Source: Frankiaceae bacterium (GTDB taxonomy: Bacteria; Actinomycetota; Actinomycetes; JAFAQI01). From it: a stretch of DNA of 16,930 nt. Under the pieces are notes generated by a model. The model worked only from the letters and a program-made list of their open reading frames with translations. It did no database searches and was not told the DNA's origin. Every line of letters begins with the position of its first letter. The first letter of the stretch is position 1. Location: positions 1 through 16,930 of the forward strand of contig JAVEEH010000339.1 in NCBI GenBank assembly GCA_030840545.1, read 5' to 3'. The position numbers were made by a program, and so were the translations under genes. Shown here one piece after another: positions 1-6,651 of this stretch.

Positions 1-406
1 AGGAGACGAAGACCAATGCACCACGATGCCTTTGCAGCATCGCGGGCACGGCGGAACGGGCAAGCAACATGGGCCCGAGGACGTTGACGGCGATAACGTC
101 ATCGATCCGCTCGGCCGGCATCTCCGCGAAGGCGCCGGCATAGCCGATGCCCGCATTGGCCACCACGACGTCGACCGGGCCGAACCGAGCCGCGGTCGCG
201 GCAAGGACGCGTTCGGCGTGGGCCGGATCGCGCACGTCCGCCACGATCGGGACGGCGCCGATCGAGGCGGCCGTCGCCGCGAGTTCGGCTTCGTCGAGTC
301 CGGTCACGACGACCTGCGCGCCGCGAGCGGCGAGGGCCCGGGCCGTTGCGGCGCCGATCCCGCGACCTGCCCCGGTCACGACCACGACCGCGCCCCGCAG
401 CTCCAT
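1..406 (-). CDS. SDR-family oxidoreductase (3' end outside the window)
   Basis: This is the N-terminal 135 residues of a classical short-chain dehydrogenase/reductase, an NAD(P)-dependent oxidoreductase with a Rossmann fold. The ATG at 406 gives MELRGAVVVVTGAG, followed at once by the cofactor motif TGAGRGIG (about residues 11-18). An acidic turn DVRD follows near residue 60, and the NAG motif (VVANAGIG) is near residue 87. The reading frame is open to base 2, and the window ends at VFVSS, just before the catalytic Ser-Tyr-Lys region, so substrate and active site cannot be judged. It starts 23 bp after the anti-sigma stop on the same strand and is probably the third gene of the sigma/anti-sigma operon, hence a possible target of that stress response. 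SDR membership is secure; the specific reaction is unknown. Confidence 0.88.
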   Translation of the reverse strand, partial: MELRGAVVVVTGAGRGIGAATARALAARGAQVVVTGLDEAELAATAASIGAVPIVADVRDPAHAERVLAATAARFGPVDVVVANAGIGYAGAFAEMPAERIDDVIAVNVLGPMLLARSAVPAMLQRHRGALVFVS

Positions 407-429
407 CGGCGCGAGGGTATGCGGCGGCC

Positions 430-1185
430 TCAGGCCAGCGCTGTTCCGGTCGCCACGACGTCGGTCGGGTGGGTCGGGGTGACGTCGGCGGGCTCCTCGC
501 TGATCGCGAAGGCTGCCGTGTCCGCGTAAGGCAGCCTCAACGCCGCGGACGGGCCCGGCCGGTCCTGCGACACCGCCGGCAGCAGCGTGACCAACATCGG
601 GCTCCCGTCACGGGGCAGCTGCCACAGCGCGTAGACGTGCCCGGCCGCCGGCGCCTTCAGCGAGGTCGCGAGCACCCGGGCCTGGCTGGCCGTGGCCAGC
701 ACGACGGCCGTCCCGTCCAGGTGGACCACATGACAGCCGGTCGCCTGCTCGCACGCCGCGATCGCCGACGAGCGTGACGACTGCGAGCCGCCGGAGGCCA
801 GCTGCCAGGCGGCCGTGCCGGCGCCCGCGATCAGGACCGCCGCAGCGGCCGCCGTCAGCAACCGTGGCTGGCGGCGTCGGCTCCGCTCGACGTCGAGCGA
901 GACCACGCCGGACGGGGTCGCCGGCGTCGGCGCGGTCGCGGTCCCGGGTGGCACGACGACGTCGCGGATGCTGCTCCAGCTCGGTGTCGTGACGCCGGCG
1001 TCGTCCGCAAGCGCGCCGAGCTGCGCGGCCACGAACGAGTGGTCGTCGAGCACCGCGCGGCAGTGGGCGCAGGTCTCTAGGTGGGCGAGGAACGTCGCCT
1101 CCTCGTCCGGTTCCAGCGCGTGGAGTGCGTAGCCTGCGGCGAGCTCTTCCCACCGGTCGTGCTCGGATCCCTGCGGGGTGTTCAC
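430..1185 (-). CDS. Membrane anti-sigma factor, RskA (anti-sigma-K) family
   Basis: This 251-residue protein should hold the adjacent sigma factor inactive at the membrane. The cytoplasmic N-terminus has a zinc anti-sigma signature H-x3-C-x2-C (His35, Cys39, Cys42). One transmembrane segment lies at about 109-128 after a basic stretch (RSRRRQPR). The C-terminal extracytoplasmic RskA domain (about 140-251) contains YALWQLPRDG and the terminal EEPADVTPTHPTDVVATG pattern typical of anti-sigma-K proteins. It starts with GTG inside the sigma-factor stop (GTGA, 4-bp overlap), so the two are translationally coupled. Release in this family normally proceeds by regulated proteolysis; the signal cannot be read from sequence. 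Two cysteines in the outer domain (145 and 151) could form a disulfide, which is my inference. Confidence 0.93.
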   Translation of the reverse strand: MNTPQGSEHDRWEELAAGYALHALEPDEEATFLAHLETCAHCRAVLDDHSFVAAQLGALADDAGVTTPSWSSIRDVVVPPGTATAPTPATPSGVVSLDVERSRRRQPRLLTAAAAAVLIAGAGTAAWQLASGGSQSSRSSAIAACEQATGCHVVHLDGTAVVLATASQARVLATSLKAPAAGHVYALWQLPRDGSPMLVTLLPAVSQDRPGPSAALRLPYADTAAFAISEEPADVTPTHPTDVVATGTALA

Positions 1186-1769
1186 GCCGACCCACTCTCG
1201 TCCGGGTTCGTCTCGCTGACCCCACCGAGCTCGGCGCGGAGCCGCCGCAGCGCAGTGAGGGTGCGACTCTTCACCGTGCCGAGGGGCAGCCCGGTCATGT
1301 CCGCGATCTCACGTTGGGTGTATCCGCCGTAATAAGCAAGGAGAAGCACCTCGCGCTGCTCGGACGGCAGCAGCCGCAACGCGTCGCGGGTGCGCTCCGC
1401 CCGTAGCCGGGCCCAGACCTCGTCGTCCGGACCCGGGCCGGCGGCGGCGACCTCGAGCAGGGCCTGCTCACCGGCGAGACGCTTGCGGCGGGTGCCTTCT
1501 CGTCGTACGGAGTCGACGGCCTTGTGGTGGGTGACCGACAGGAGCCAGGTGCTCACCGCGCCGCGCCGGGAGTCGTATCCGCTGCCCTGCCACAGGGCGA
1601 GGAACACCTGCTGTACGACGTCTTCGGCGAGCTGGGCATCGTCGAGGATCCGGCGGGCCAGGGCGAAGCAGGCCTTGCCATAGCGCTCGTAGAGCGCCTC
1701 GATGGCAGCTTCGTCGCCGTCGCTCACCCGCGCCAGCAGCGCGGCGTCCTCGAGCGCGGTCGGGCTCAT
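1182..1769 (-). CDS. ECF (group 4) RNA polymerase sigma factor, SigK-like
   Basis: This is a 195-residue two-domain sigma factor. Region 2 (about 22-90) contains the core-binding and -10-recognition helices (ALYERYGKACFALARRIL, then AEDVVQQVFLALW). Region 4 (about 130-180) contains LPSEQREVLLLAYYGGYTQ and the helix-turn-helix IADMTGLPLGTVKSR that reads the -35 element. A linked RskA-type anti-sigma and the YGGYTQREIA motif point to the SigK group, but which sigma it is remains uncertain. The ATG at 1769 was chosen because a strong AGGGAGAG ribosome-binding site lies at 1777-1784. The frame stays open far upstream, but that stretch is antisense to the hydrolase gene and lacks sigma homology. 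It is the first gene of the operon and is probably autoregulated. Confidence 0.93.
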   Translation of the reverse strand: MSPTALEDAALLARVSDGDEAAIEALYERYGKACFALARRILDDAQLAEDVVQQVFLALWQGSGYDSRRGAVSTWLLSVTHHKAVDSVRREGTRRKRLAGEQALLEVAAAGPGPDDEVWARLRAERTRDALRLLPSEQREVLLLAYYGGYTQREIADMTGLPLGTVKSRTLTALRRLRAELGGVSETNPDESGSA

Positions 1770-1812
1770 GCGGCCACTCTCCCTCAGGGTTCTGCGTCCG
1801 CCCACATCTGGT

Positions 1813-1839
1813 GTTCGCAGCGAGTGGGTGATCGGATCG
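1813..1839 (-). promoter_or_regulatory. Candidate ECF-type autoregulatory promoter of the sigma operon
   Basis: On the minus strand, CGATCC (1839-1834) and CGAAC (1817-1813) are separated by 16 bp, upstream of the sigma-factor ATG at 1769. The pattern loosely resembles SigK-type promoters as I remember them (CCATCC, about 16-17 bp, CCGAA). ECF operons of this kind are often self-activated. The match is partial, so this is a hypothesis. Confidence 0.28.
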
Positions 1840-1862
1840 ACCGAGGGCGACTGCCGGTGTCC

Positions 1863-1868
1863 TAGGGT
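1863..1868 (+). promoter_or_regulatory. -10 box for a leaderless hydrolase transcript
   Basis: TAGGGT fits the actinobacterial TANNNT -10 pattern and ends 6 nt before the ATG at 1875, the spacing expected when transcription starts at the start codon. No Shine-Dalgarno sequence precedes that ATG. There is no convincing -35 element. Confidence 0.4.
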
Positions 1869-1874
1869 CGCGCC

Positions 1875-2723
1875 ATGGTGGGCACGGGCAGCCGTTGGGT
1901 CGAGACAGCCGCCGGCCGGTTCGAGGTGAGGGATTCGGGAGTAGGCACCCCGATCGTCTTCCTGCACGGTGCGCTGGTCGCTGCCGACCTGTGGGATCCG
2001 CTGGTCGAGGAGTTGGCCCCGCGCGGCTACCGGTGCATCGCCCCGACGTTGCCGCTGGGCGCGCATCGCGAGCCGGTCCGGCCGGGCACCGACCTCACGC
2101 CGCCCGGAGTCGCGCGCCTCATCGTCGACCTGCTGGGAGCGCTCGACGTGGTGCCGGCGACCGTTGTCTCGAACGACACAGCCACGGCGCTGGTGCAGCT
2201 GGTGCTGGCCGACCACCCGGGCGCAATCGGGCGGGCCGTGCTGACCAGTGGCGACGCGTTCGACTACTTCTTCCCGCCGATGTTCCGGCCGTTGCAGTGG
2301 GCCGGTCGGCTGCCGTCGAGCCTGCGGGTGATCGCGAAGGGCGCGCGCATCGGTCCGGTCCGCCGCTCGCCGTTGGGGTTCGGTCTGCTGACCGCGAAGG
2401 GCATCAGTGACGAGCAGATCCGCGGGTGGACCGAGCCGCTGCTGCGCAACGCCGGTGTGCGTCGCGACGCCGCGGCGTTCCTTCGATCTGTCGACAAGCG
2501 CTACACCCTCGAGGTGGTCGACCGGCTCGGCGCGGTCGACGTCCCGGTGCTGTTGGCATGGAGCGAGATCGACAAGGCGTTCCCGATGGCCCACGCGCAT
2601 CGGCTGGCCGCGGCCATCCCCGGCGCCCGGGTCGAGACCGTGGCGGACAGCGCCTGTTACAGCTCGATCGACAACCCGCGCCGGCTGGCCGACCTCATCG
2701 ACGGGTTCGTGCGCGAGAGCTGA
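1875..2723 (+). CDS. Alpha/beta-hydrolase fold protein with atypical catalytic residues
   Basis: This 282-residue protein has the alpha/beta hydrolase fold: an oxyanion-loop HG at 31-32 (IVFLHGAL), a nucleophile-elbow region VVSNDTATAL near 97-106, a variable cap region (about 125-200) and a C-terminal core with VPVLLAWSEIDKAFP. The elbow carries Asp101 where most esterases have Ser, as in dehalogenases and epoxide hydrolases. At the usual catalytic-His position the sequence reads ADSACYSS, with Cys261 where the family normally has a GHF-type His. I recall an actinobacterial subgroup with NDT elbows that also lacks this His, so the change may be a lineage trait and not decay. It may be non-hydrolytic or use an unusual mechanism; the substrate is unknown. 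It is divergent from the sigma operon and convergent with the mycothiol dehydrogenase, 10 bp away. Confidence 0.85.
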   Translation: MVGTGSRWVETAAGRFEVRDSGVGTPIVFLHGALVAADLWDPLVEELAPRGYRCIAPTLPLGAHREPVRPGTDLTPPGVARLIVDLLGALDVVPATVVSNDTATALVQLVLADHPGAIGRAVLTSGDAFDYFFPPMFRPLQWAGRLPSSLRVIAKGARIGPVRRSPLGFGLLTAKGISDEQIRGWTEPLLRNAGVRRDAAAFLRSVDKRYTLEVVDRLGAVDVPVLLAWSEIDKAFPMAHAHRLAAAIPGARVETVADSACYSSIDNPRRLADLIDGFVRES

Positions 2724-2733
2724 GTCAGCTGCG

Positions 2734-3819
2734 TCAGAAGACGACGACCGAGCGCAACACCTCGCCGGCCTGCATCCGGGCGAAGGCTTGCTCGACCTGA
2801 TCGATACCGACGGTCTCGGACACGAACTTCTCCAGCGGCAGCCGACCTTGTAGGTGCAGGTCGATGAGCATCGGGAAGTCGCGAGACGGCAGGCAGTCGC
2901 CGTACCACGACGACTTCAACGCGCCGCCGCGGCCGAACACGTCGATGAGAGGCAGTTCGATCGTCAGGCCGGGGGTCGGTACGCCGACGAGCACGACCCG
3001 GCCGGCGAGATCGCGCGCGTAGAACGCCTGGCGGTAGGTGTCCGGCCGCCCGACGGCGTCGATCACCACATCGGCCCCGAGGCCGCCGGTGATCTCCCGC
3101 ACCGCGTCGACCACATCCAGGGTCCGTGAGTTCACCGTGTGCGTCGCGCCGAACTGCTTCGCCCACTCGAGCTTGCGGTCGTCAATGTCGACGGCGACGA
3201 TCGTGGTTGCGCCGCAGATGCTCGCGCCGAGGATCGCGGCGTCGCCGACACCGCCGCAGCCGATGACCGTGACGCTCTCGCCGCGGCGTACCTGCGCGGT
3301 GTTCATGGCGGCGCCGAGGCCGGCCATGACACCGCAGCCGAGCAGCCCCGCGACGGCCGGCTGCACGGCGGGATCGACCTTGGTGCACTGGCCGGCGGCG
3401 ACGATTGTCTTCTCGGCGAAGGCGCCGATGCCGAGCGCGGCGGAGAGCTCGGTGCCGTCGGCCAGTGTCATCTTCTGGTGGGCGTTGTGGGTGGCGAAGC
3501 AATACCAGGGCTCGCCGCGGGTGCAGGCTCGGCAGCTGCCGCACACCGCGCGCCAGTTGAGGACGACGAAGTCGCCGGGCGCCACGTCGGTGACGCGGGC
3601 GCCGACCTCCTCGACGACGCCCGCGGCCTCGTGGCCGAGCAGGAACGGGAAGTCGTCGCTGATGCCGCCCTCGCGGTAGTGCAGGTCGGTGTGGCAGACC
3701 CCGCAGGCCTGGACCCGGACCAGCGCCTCGCCCGGCCCTGGCCCGGGCACGCGGATCGAGACGAGCTCCACCGGAGCGCCCTTGCTCCGGGCGACGACAC
3801 CCGGCACGTCGTACGGCAT
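2734..3819 (-). CDS. mscR: S-(hydroxymethyl)mycothiol dehydrogenase (mycothiol-dependent formaldehyde dehydrogenase)
   Basis: This cytosolic zinc-dependent medium-chain dehydrogenase oxidises the formaldehyde-mycothiol adduct S-(hydroxymethyl)mycothiol with NAD+ to S-formylmycothiol, for formaldehyde detoxification. It may also act on S-nitrosomycothiol. The 361-residue length fits the family. The catalytic zinc region shows Cys42 in ACGVCHTD and His63-Glu64 in LGHEAAG. The structural zinc cysteines are 93, 96, 99 and 107 (CGSCRACTRGEPWYC). The NAD motif VIGCGGVGDAAI follows near the middle, and GRGGALKSSWYGDCLPSRDFP is highly characteristic of this enzyme. The start at 3819 (MPYDVPGVVARSKGAPVEL) matches the usual N-terminus; the open frame continues upstream but is not conserved. 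A formaldehyde-dehydrogenase name such as adhE2 is also used for homologues. Confidence 0.95.
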   Translation of the reverse strand: MPYDVPGVVARSKGAPVELVSIRVPGPGPGEALVRVQACGVCHTDLHYREGGISDDFPFLLGHEAAGVVEEVGARVTDVAPGDFVVLNWRAVCGSCRACTRGEPWYCFATHNAHQKMTLADGTELSAALGIGAFAEKTIVAAGQCTKVDPAVQPAVAGLLGCGVMAGLGAAMNTAQVRRGESVTVIGCGGVGDAAILGASICGATTIVAVDIDDRKLEWAKQFGATHTVNSRTLDVVDAVREITGGLGADVVIDAVGRPDTYRQAFYARDLAGRVVLVGVPTPGLTIELPLIDVFGRGGALKSSWYGDCLPSRDFPMLIDLHLQGRLPLEKFVSETVGIDQVEQAFARMQAGEVLRSVVVF

Positions 3820-3977
3820 CGGCGTAGCGTCCCATCCCGCCGGCACGGGTCGGCGCCGGCAGCCGGGACCTTTTCCGCCAGGTCCGGCGGTTTGCTGGCC
3901 TCCGGGTGCATGAATCGGAGCGAAATCCGGGGGTGGCCCGGATAACGTTGCGGCCGGGGGAGTCGTAAGGGGGATCT

Positions 3978-5345
3978 GTGCGGCGCAGTGATGTCCCGGA
4001 GCGGGCACAGCCGGCGGGTGGCGTCTCGGCCATGCTCGCGCGGCTCGGTGCCGGTGTCGGCGAGCATCGCGAACCGGTGGCGGTCGTGGTGGCGCTGCTT
4101 GCCGGAGCGCTCGCTGTCGAAGGTCTGCGCTCCGCGACACATGGGGCTGCCGCGGTGGCCGTCGGCCTGCTCCTTGTCGCCCGCGCCGTTGCGTTGGGGC
4201 GCCCGCTGGTGCGGGGGCACCTGCTAGCCGCCGTCGGGTTGATCCTGGCGGCCGCGATCGCCAACGACGGTGGGCATGTCACCGCGTCCTGGCTGGCGGC
4301 TATCGCCGCGGGTGGTGTGGTGGGCTTCCCGCGTCGCGCGCCCGGTGCCGCCGACCCTGACGACCGGCGTCACGTGTGGGCGCTGGTCGACAGCTCGGCC
4401 GGGGACACGCTGGCGCCCTTCGCCTTGCGCACCGACAAGACCTACGTCTTCACTGAGGACCGGTCCGCGGCTGTCGCCTACCGCGTGCGTTTCGGGACGG
4501 CGATCGCCTCCGGCGACCCGGTCGGGAACCCGCAGTCGCGGGAGGCCGCGATCGACGCATTCATCGAGCATGCCGAGGACAACGGCTGGCGCACCGCGGT
4601 GCTGGGCGCGAGCGACCGGATGGTCGACTCGTGGCGGGCTCGGGGCATGCGCGCCGTGTCCATCGGCCGCGACGTGATCGTCGACGTCTCCCGATTCAGT
4701 CTCGAGGGTCGGCAGTTCCGCAACTTGCGACAGGCGGTCCAGCGCACCCGCAATGCGGGAGTCACCACCGAGATCGTGTCCGAGCGCAGCCTCACGACCG
4801 AGCTGCGCGAGGAGCTCTACGGAGTCATGCGCGCCACCGGCAAGGGCGAGCAGTCACGCGGCTTCGCGATGATCCTCGACCGGGTGCTCGACGGCACCCA
4901 TCCCGGGACGTTCATCGCGCTGGCGCGCGATCGCGACCATCGCGTGGTCGCCTTCCAGCGATACGCGACCGCCGATGGTGGCCGAGAGCTCTCGCTCGAC
5001 GTGCCGTGGCGGGTCCCGGGCGCTCCGAACGGCGTCGACGAGCGGTTGATCATCGACGTGATCGCGTGGGCGTCGCAGGGGCGAGCGGCTTCGGTGTCGC
5101 TCGCATTCGCCGCGTTTCCGGACTTGTTCTCCGCCTCGGAGCGCAATCTGCTCCAGCAGACCGCCTATCGAGCGGTGCGGATGCTTGACCGGTTCATCAA
5201 GCTCGAGTCGCTGTATCGGTTCGTGCGCAAGTTCCACTCGTTCGGGCCGCAGCGTTACGTGGTGTTGCGCCCGTTGCAGGTCGTGTGGGTGGCGGTCGCC
5301 GCGCTGACGCTCGAGTTCGGATCGGTTGCCAAGCGCCAACGCTGA
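3978..5345 (+). CDS. DUF2156 / MprF C-terminal-like membrane protein (putative aminoacyl-phosphatidylglycerol synthase)
   Basis: This 455-residue protein has four predicted membrane segments at about 33-50, 57-74, 81-95 and 102-117. They are followed by a large cytoplasmic DUF2156 domain (about 130-440) with the typical SAGDTLAPFALRTDKTYVF and AIASGDPVGN stretches. In MprF/LysX this dual-GNAT domain transfers an amino acid from aminoacyl-tRNA to phosphatidylglycerol, raising resistance to cationic peptides. This protein lacks the many-helix flippase half of MprF and the lysyl-tRNA synthetase half of LysX, so its donor amino acid and acceptor are unknown. The GTG at 3978 was chosen because AAGGGGG at 3968-3974 gives a good ribosome-binding site. 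It is convergent with a tRNA-Arg gene across a 50-bp palindrome. Confidence 0.82.
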   Translation: MRRSDVPERAQPAGGVSAMLARLGAGVGEHREPVAVVVALLAGALAVEGLRSATHGAAAVAVGLLLVARAVALGRPLVRGHLLAAVGLILAAAIANDGGHVTASWLAAIAAGGVVGFPRRAPGAADPDDRRHVWALVDSSAGDTLAPFALRTDKTYVFTEDRSAAVAYRVRFGTAIASGDPVGNPQSREAAIDAFIEHAEDNGWRTAVLGASDRMVDSWRARGMRAVSIGRDVIVDVSRFSLEGRQFRNLRQAVQRTRNAGVTTEIVSERSLTTELREELYGVMRATGKGEQSRGFAMILDRVLDGTHPGTFIALARDRDHRVVAFQRYATADGGRELSLDVPWRVPGAPNGVDERLIIDVIAWASQGRAASVSLAFAAFPDLFSASERNLLQQTAYRAVRMLDRFIKLESLYRFVRKFHSFGPQRYVVLRPLQVVWVAVAALTLEFGSVAKRQR

Positions 5346-5367
5346 CTGCCGGCCGTGCCCTTCCGGC

Positions 5368-5417
5368 GACCTGTCAGATGCTGAGCACGCCATGACGTGC
5401 TGGGGATCTGACAAGTC
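5368..5417. repeat. 50-bp imperfect palindrome, copy A
   Basis: Twelve-base outer arms GACCTGTCAGAT (5368-5379) and ATCTGACAAGTC (5406-5417) pair with one mismatch, which is a G-U pair in minus-strand RNA. A symmetric 5 + 5 nt unpaired region encloses an inner stem GCACG/CGTGC (5385-5389/5396-5400). It lies 22 bp past the DUF2156 stop and 16 bp past the tRNA-Arg CCA end. No T-tract follows on either strand. A second element of identical length and layout occurs at 10251-10300. It may be a bidirectional terminator or an extragenic repeat. Confidence 0.85.
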
Positions 5418-5433
5418 GGGGGAGCTCGGTCGG

Positions 5434-5509
5434 TGGTGCCCCCGGGCAGAATCGAACTGCCGACACACGGTTTAGGAAACCGTTGCTCTATCCCCTGAGC
5501 TACGAGGGC
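5434..5509 (-). tRNA. tRNA-Arg (anticodon CCU)
   Basis: The minus strand reads GCCCTCGTAGCTCAG from 5509 and ends GGGGGCACCA at 5434, so CCA is encoded. The acceptor stem GCCCTCG pairs with CGGGGGC, with one G-U pair. The anticodon stem ACGGT/ACCGT encloses the loop TTCCTAA, giving anticodon CCT, which decodes AGG. The T-arm contains GTTCGATTC. The gene is 76 nt with CCA and lies downstream of the DoxX-Rieske gene on the same strand. Confidence 0.97.
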
Positions 5510-5529
5510 CGACCTGCAGGAGTGGCTCC

Positions 5530-5535
5530 ATCGTA
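5530..5535 (-). promoter_or_regulatory. Candidate -10 box for tRNA-Arg
   Basis: TACGAT on the minus strand matches TANNNT and ends 20 nt upstream of the mature tRNA 5' end. No clear -35 element is visible, so independent transcription of the tRNA is only suggested. Confidence 0.25.
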
Positions 5536-5551
5536 GGGCGGTCCGTCGTCG

Positions 5552-6547
5552 CTAGCGGACGAGCCGCACCTGTCCGCCGGCGACGCTGACCCGCAGCGAG
5601 CTGAGGGGCGACGGGGGCGGACCGGCGATCGGCTCCCCCGTCGCGGCGTCGAACTGGCCTCCGTGACACGGACAGACGAGCCCGCTCCGGCCGGCGTAGA
5701 GCACCGTGCATCCGGCATGTGTGCACACCGTGCTGAAGGCGCGGAAGCGGCCGTCCGGTTCATGAATCAGCACCGCCGGCCCGCCGGTGTCGTCGGTGAA
5801 CGTGACGGCACTGCCGCGCGGCACGTCGGTGGTGTGAGCGAGGAGCCGGCCGGCCGGCGTCGACGATGGTTTCGCCGACGTGCCCGGTTGCGGCTCGGAC
5901 CCGTGGCCGATCGGCACGGGCACCGGTGTGCCCCGCGCATCGGTCCGCGCCGCCGATCGACTGAGCGACCGCCCGGTGGCCGCGACCGCTGCGGCCAGCC
6001 CGCCGGTGAGGGCTCCCAGGGCCCCGGCCGCCGCGGCGCCCAGCAGCAGCCGCCGACGCCCCGGCTCGGGGTCTACGGCGGCGCGGCGACGGATCACCGC
6101 GTCAAGGCTCGGCCCGCCCCACGACCCGATGAGCAGGGGCACCGTCCAAGCGGCCATGAAGGCAATGTCTGAGCCGTAGTAGTAGGGCCTGGTGTGCCAG
6201 CTGACCGTGAGGAAGAAGGTCAGGGCCAGCACGAAGCCACCCGCTGCCGTCAGCCGGACCCACAGGCCCAGCAGTGTCGCGAGCCCGACCGCCAGCTCAC
6301 CGCCAGCGATGAGTACGCCGACGAGCACCGGAGCATGCGCCGACCAGCTCAGCACGAAGCCGATCGGGCTCTGATGCTCCAGCGCCCTGATCGTCGACTG
6401 GACCGACAACGGGGATCGGCCGTTGAGGTAGGCCGGGTCGAAGAACTTCTGCATCCCGGCATAGCTGAAGGTCACGCCCAGGAACAGCCGCAACGGGAGC
6501 AACGCCCACCAAGGCTGGTTCGGGGCGTCCCGGGTCACATCGCTCAT
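5552..6547 (-). CDS. DoxX-like membrane protein fused to a Tat-type anchor and a Rieske [2Fe-2S] domain
   Basis: This 331-residue fusion starts with a DoxX/DoxD-like four-helix membrane module (about 15-33, 72-96, 100-117, 127-143), with LRLFLGVTFSYAGMQKFFDP typical of the family. Next comes GRRRLLLG (163-170), a twin-arginine-like motif, with a fifth hydrophobic segment (168-190). A Pro/Ser/Thr-rich linker leads to a Rieske domain (about 230-331). Ligands are visible: Cys275 and His277 in CTHAGC, and Cys292 and His295 in CPCHGGQF. Cys280 and Cys294 are placed to form the usual disulfide. The Rieske domain should lie outside the membrane and carry electrons. By analogy with DoxD proteins and bc1 Rieske subunits it may handle quinone- or thiol-linked electrons, which is inference. 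It is divergent from the STAS gene. Confidence 0.9.
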   Translation of the reverse strand: MSDVTRDAPNQPWWALLPLRLFLGVTFSYAGMQKFFDPAYLNGRSPLSVQSTIRALEHQSPIGFVLSWSAHAPVLVGVLIAGGELAVGLATLLGLWVRLTAAGGFVLALTFFLTVSWHTRPYYYGSDIAFMAAWTVPLLIGSWGGPSLDAVIRRRAAVDPEPGRRRLLLGAAAAGALGALTGGLAAAVAATGRSLSRSAARTDARGTPVPVPIGHGSEPQPGTSAKPSSTPAGRLLAHTTDVPRGSAVTFTDDTGGPAVLIHEPDGRFRAFSTVCTHAGCTVLYAGRSGLVCPCHGGQFDAATGEPIAGPPPSPLSSLRVSVAGGQVRLVR

Positions 6548-6651
6548 GGTGCGTCACGATTCTGGCAAACGACTGACCCACGGTCCGACGTCGCCGTACC
6601 GTCTTCGCATCAGGCCGAATTTCGCTCGGTCACCGGTGAGGGAGTCGGCGG

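Noticed and set aside
1770..2600. Open-frame extension of the sigma-factor gene by about 277 codons on the minus strand
   Set aside because: The extension is antisense to the alpha/beta hydrolase, has no sigma-factor homology and is low-complexity Arg/Gln-rich. A good ribosome-binding site sits before the ATG at 1769.
2718..2730. Perfect 13-bp palindrome AGCTGA-G-TCAGCT at the hydrolase stop codon
   Set aside because: The arms are too close to form a hairpin, and it lies in a 10-bp convergent junction that includes the stop codon. It may be chance; it is unrelated to the 50-bp palindromes.
3884..3899. Small GC-rich hairpin in the gap between mscR and the DUF2156 gene
   Set aside because: The stem is only about 5 bp, it lies between divergent starts where a terminator is not expected, and GC-rich hairpins are common by chance here.
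3820..4140. N-terminal extension of the mycothiol dehydrogenase
   Set aside because: The family begins at MPYDVPGVV-type sequence and the 361-residue length is canonical. The upstream stretch is Pro/Arg-rich, overlaps the DUF2156 start and has no matching motifs.
5434..5509. Possible phage or island attachment site at tRNA-Arg
   Set aside because: No integrase, no direct repeat of the tRNA 3' end and no change in gene character nearby. The neighbouring palindrome also occurs at a site without a tRNA.
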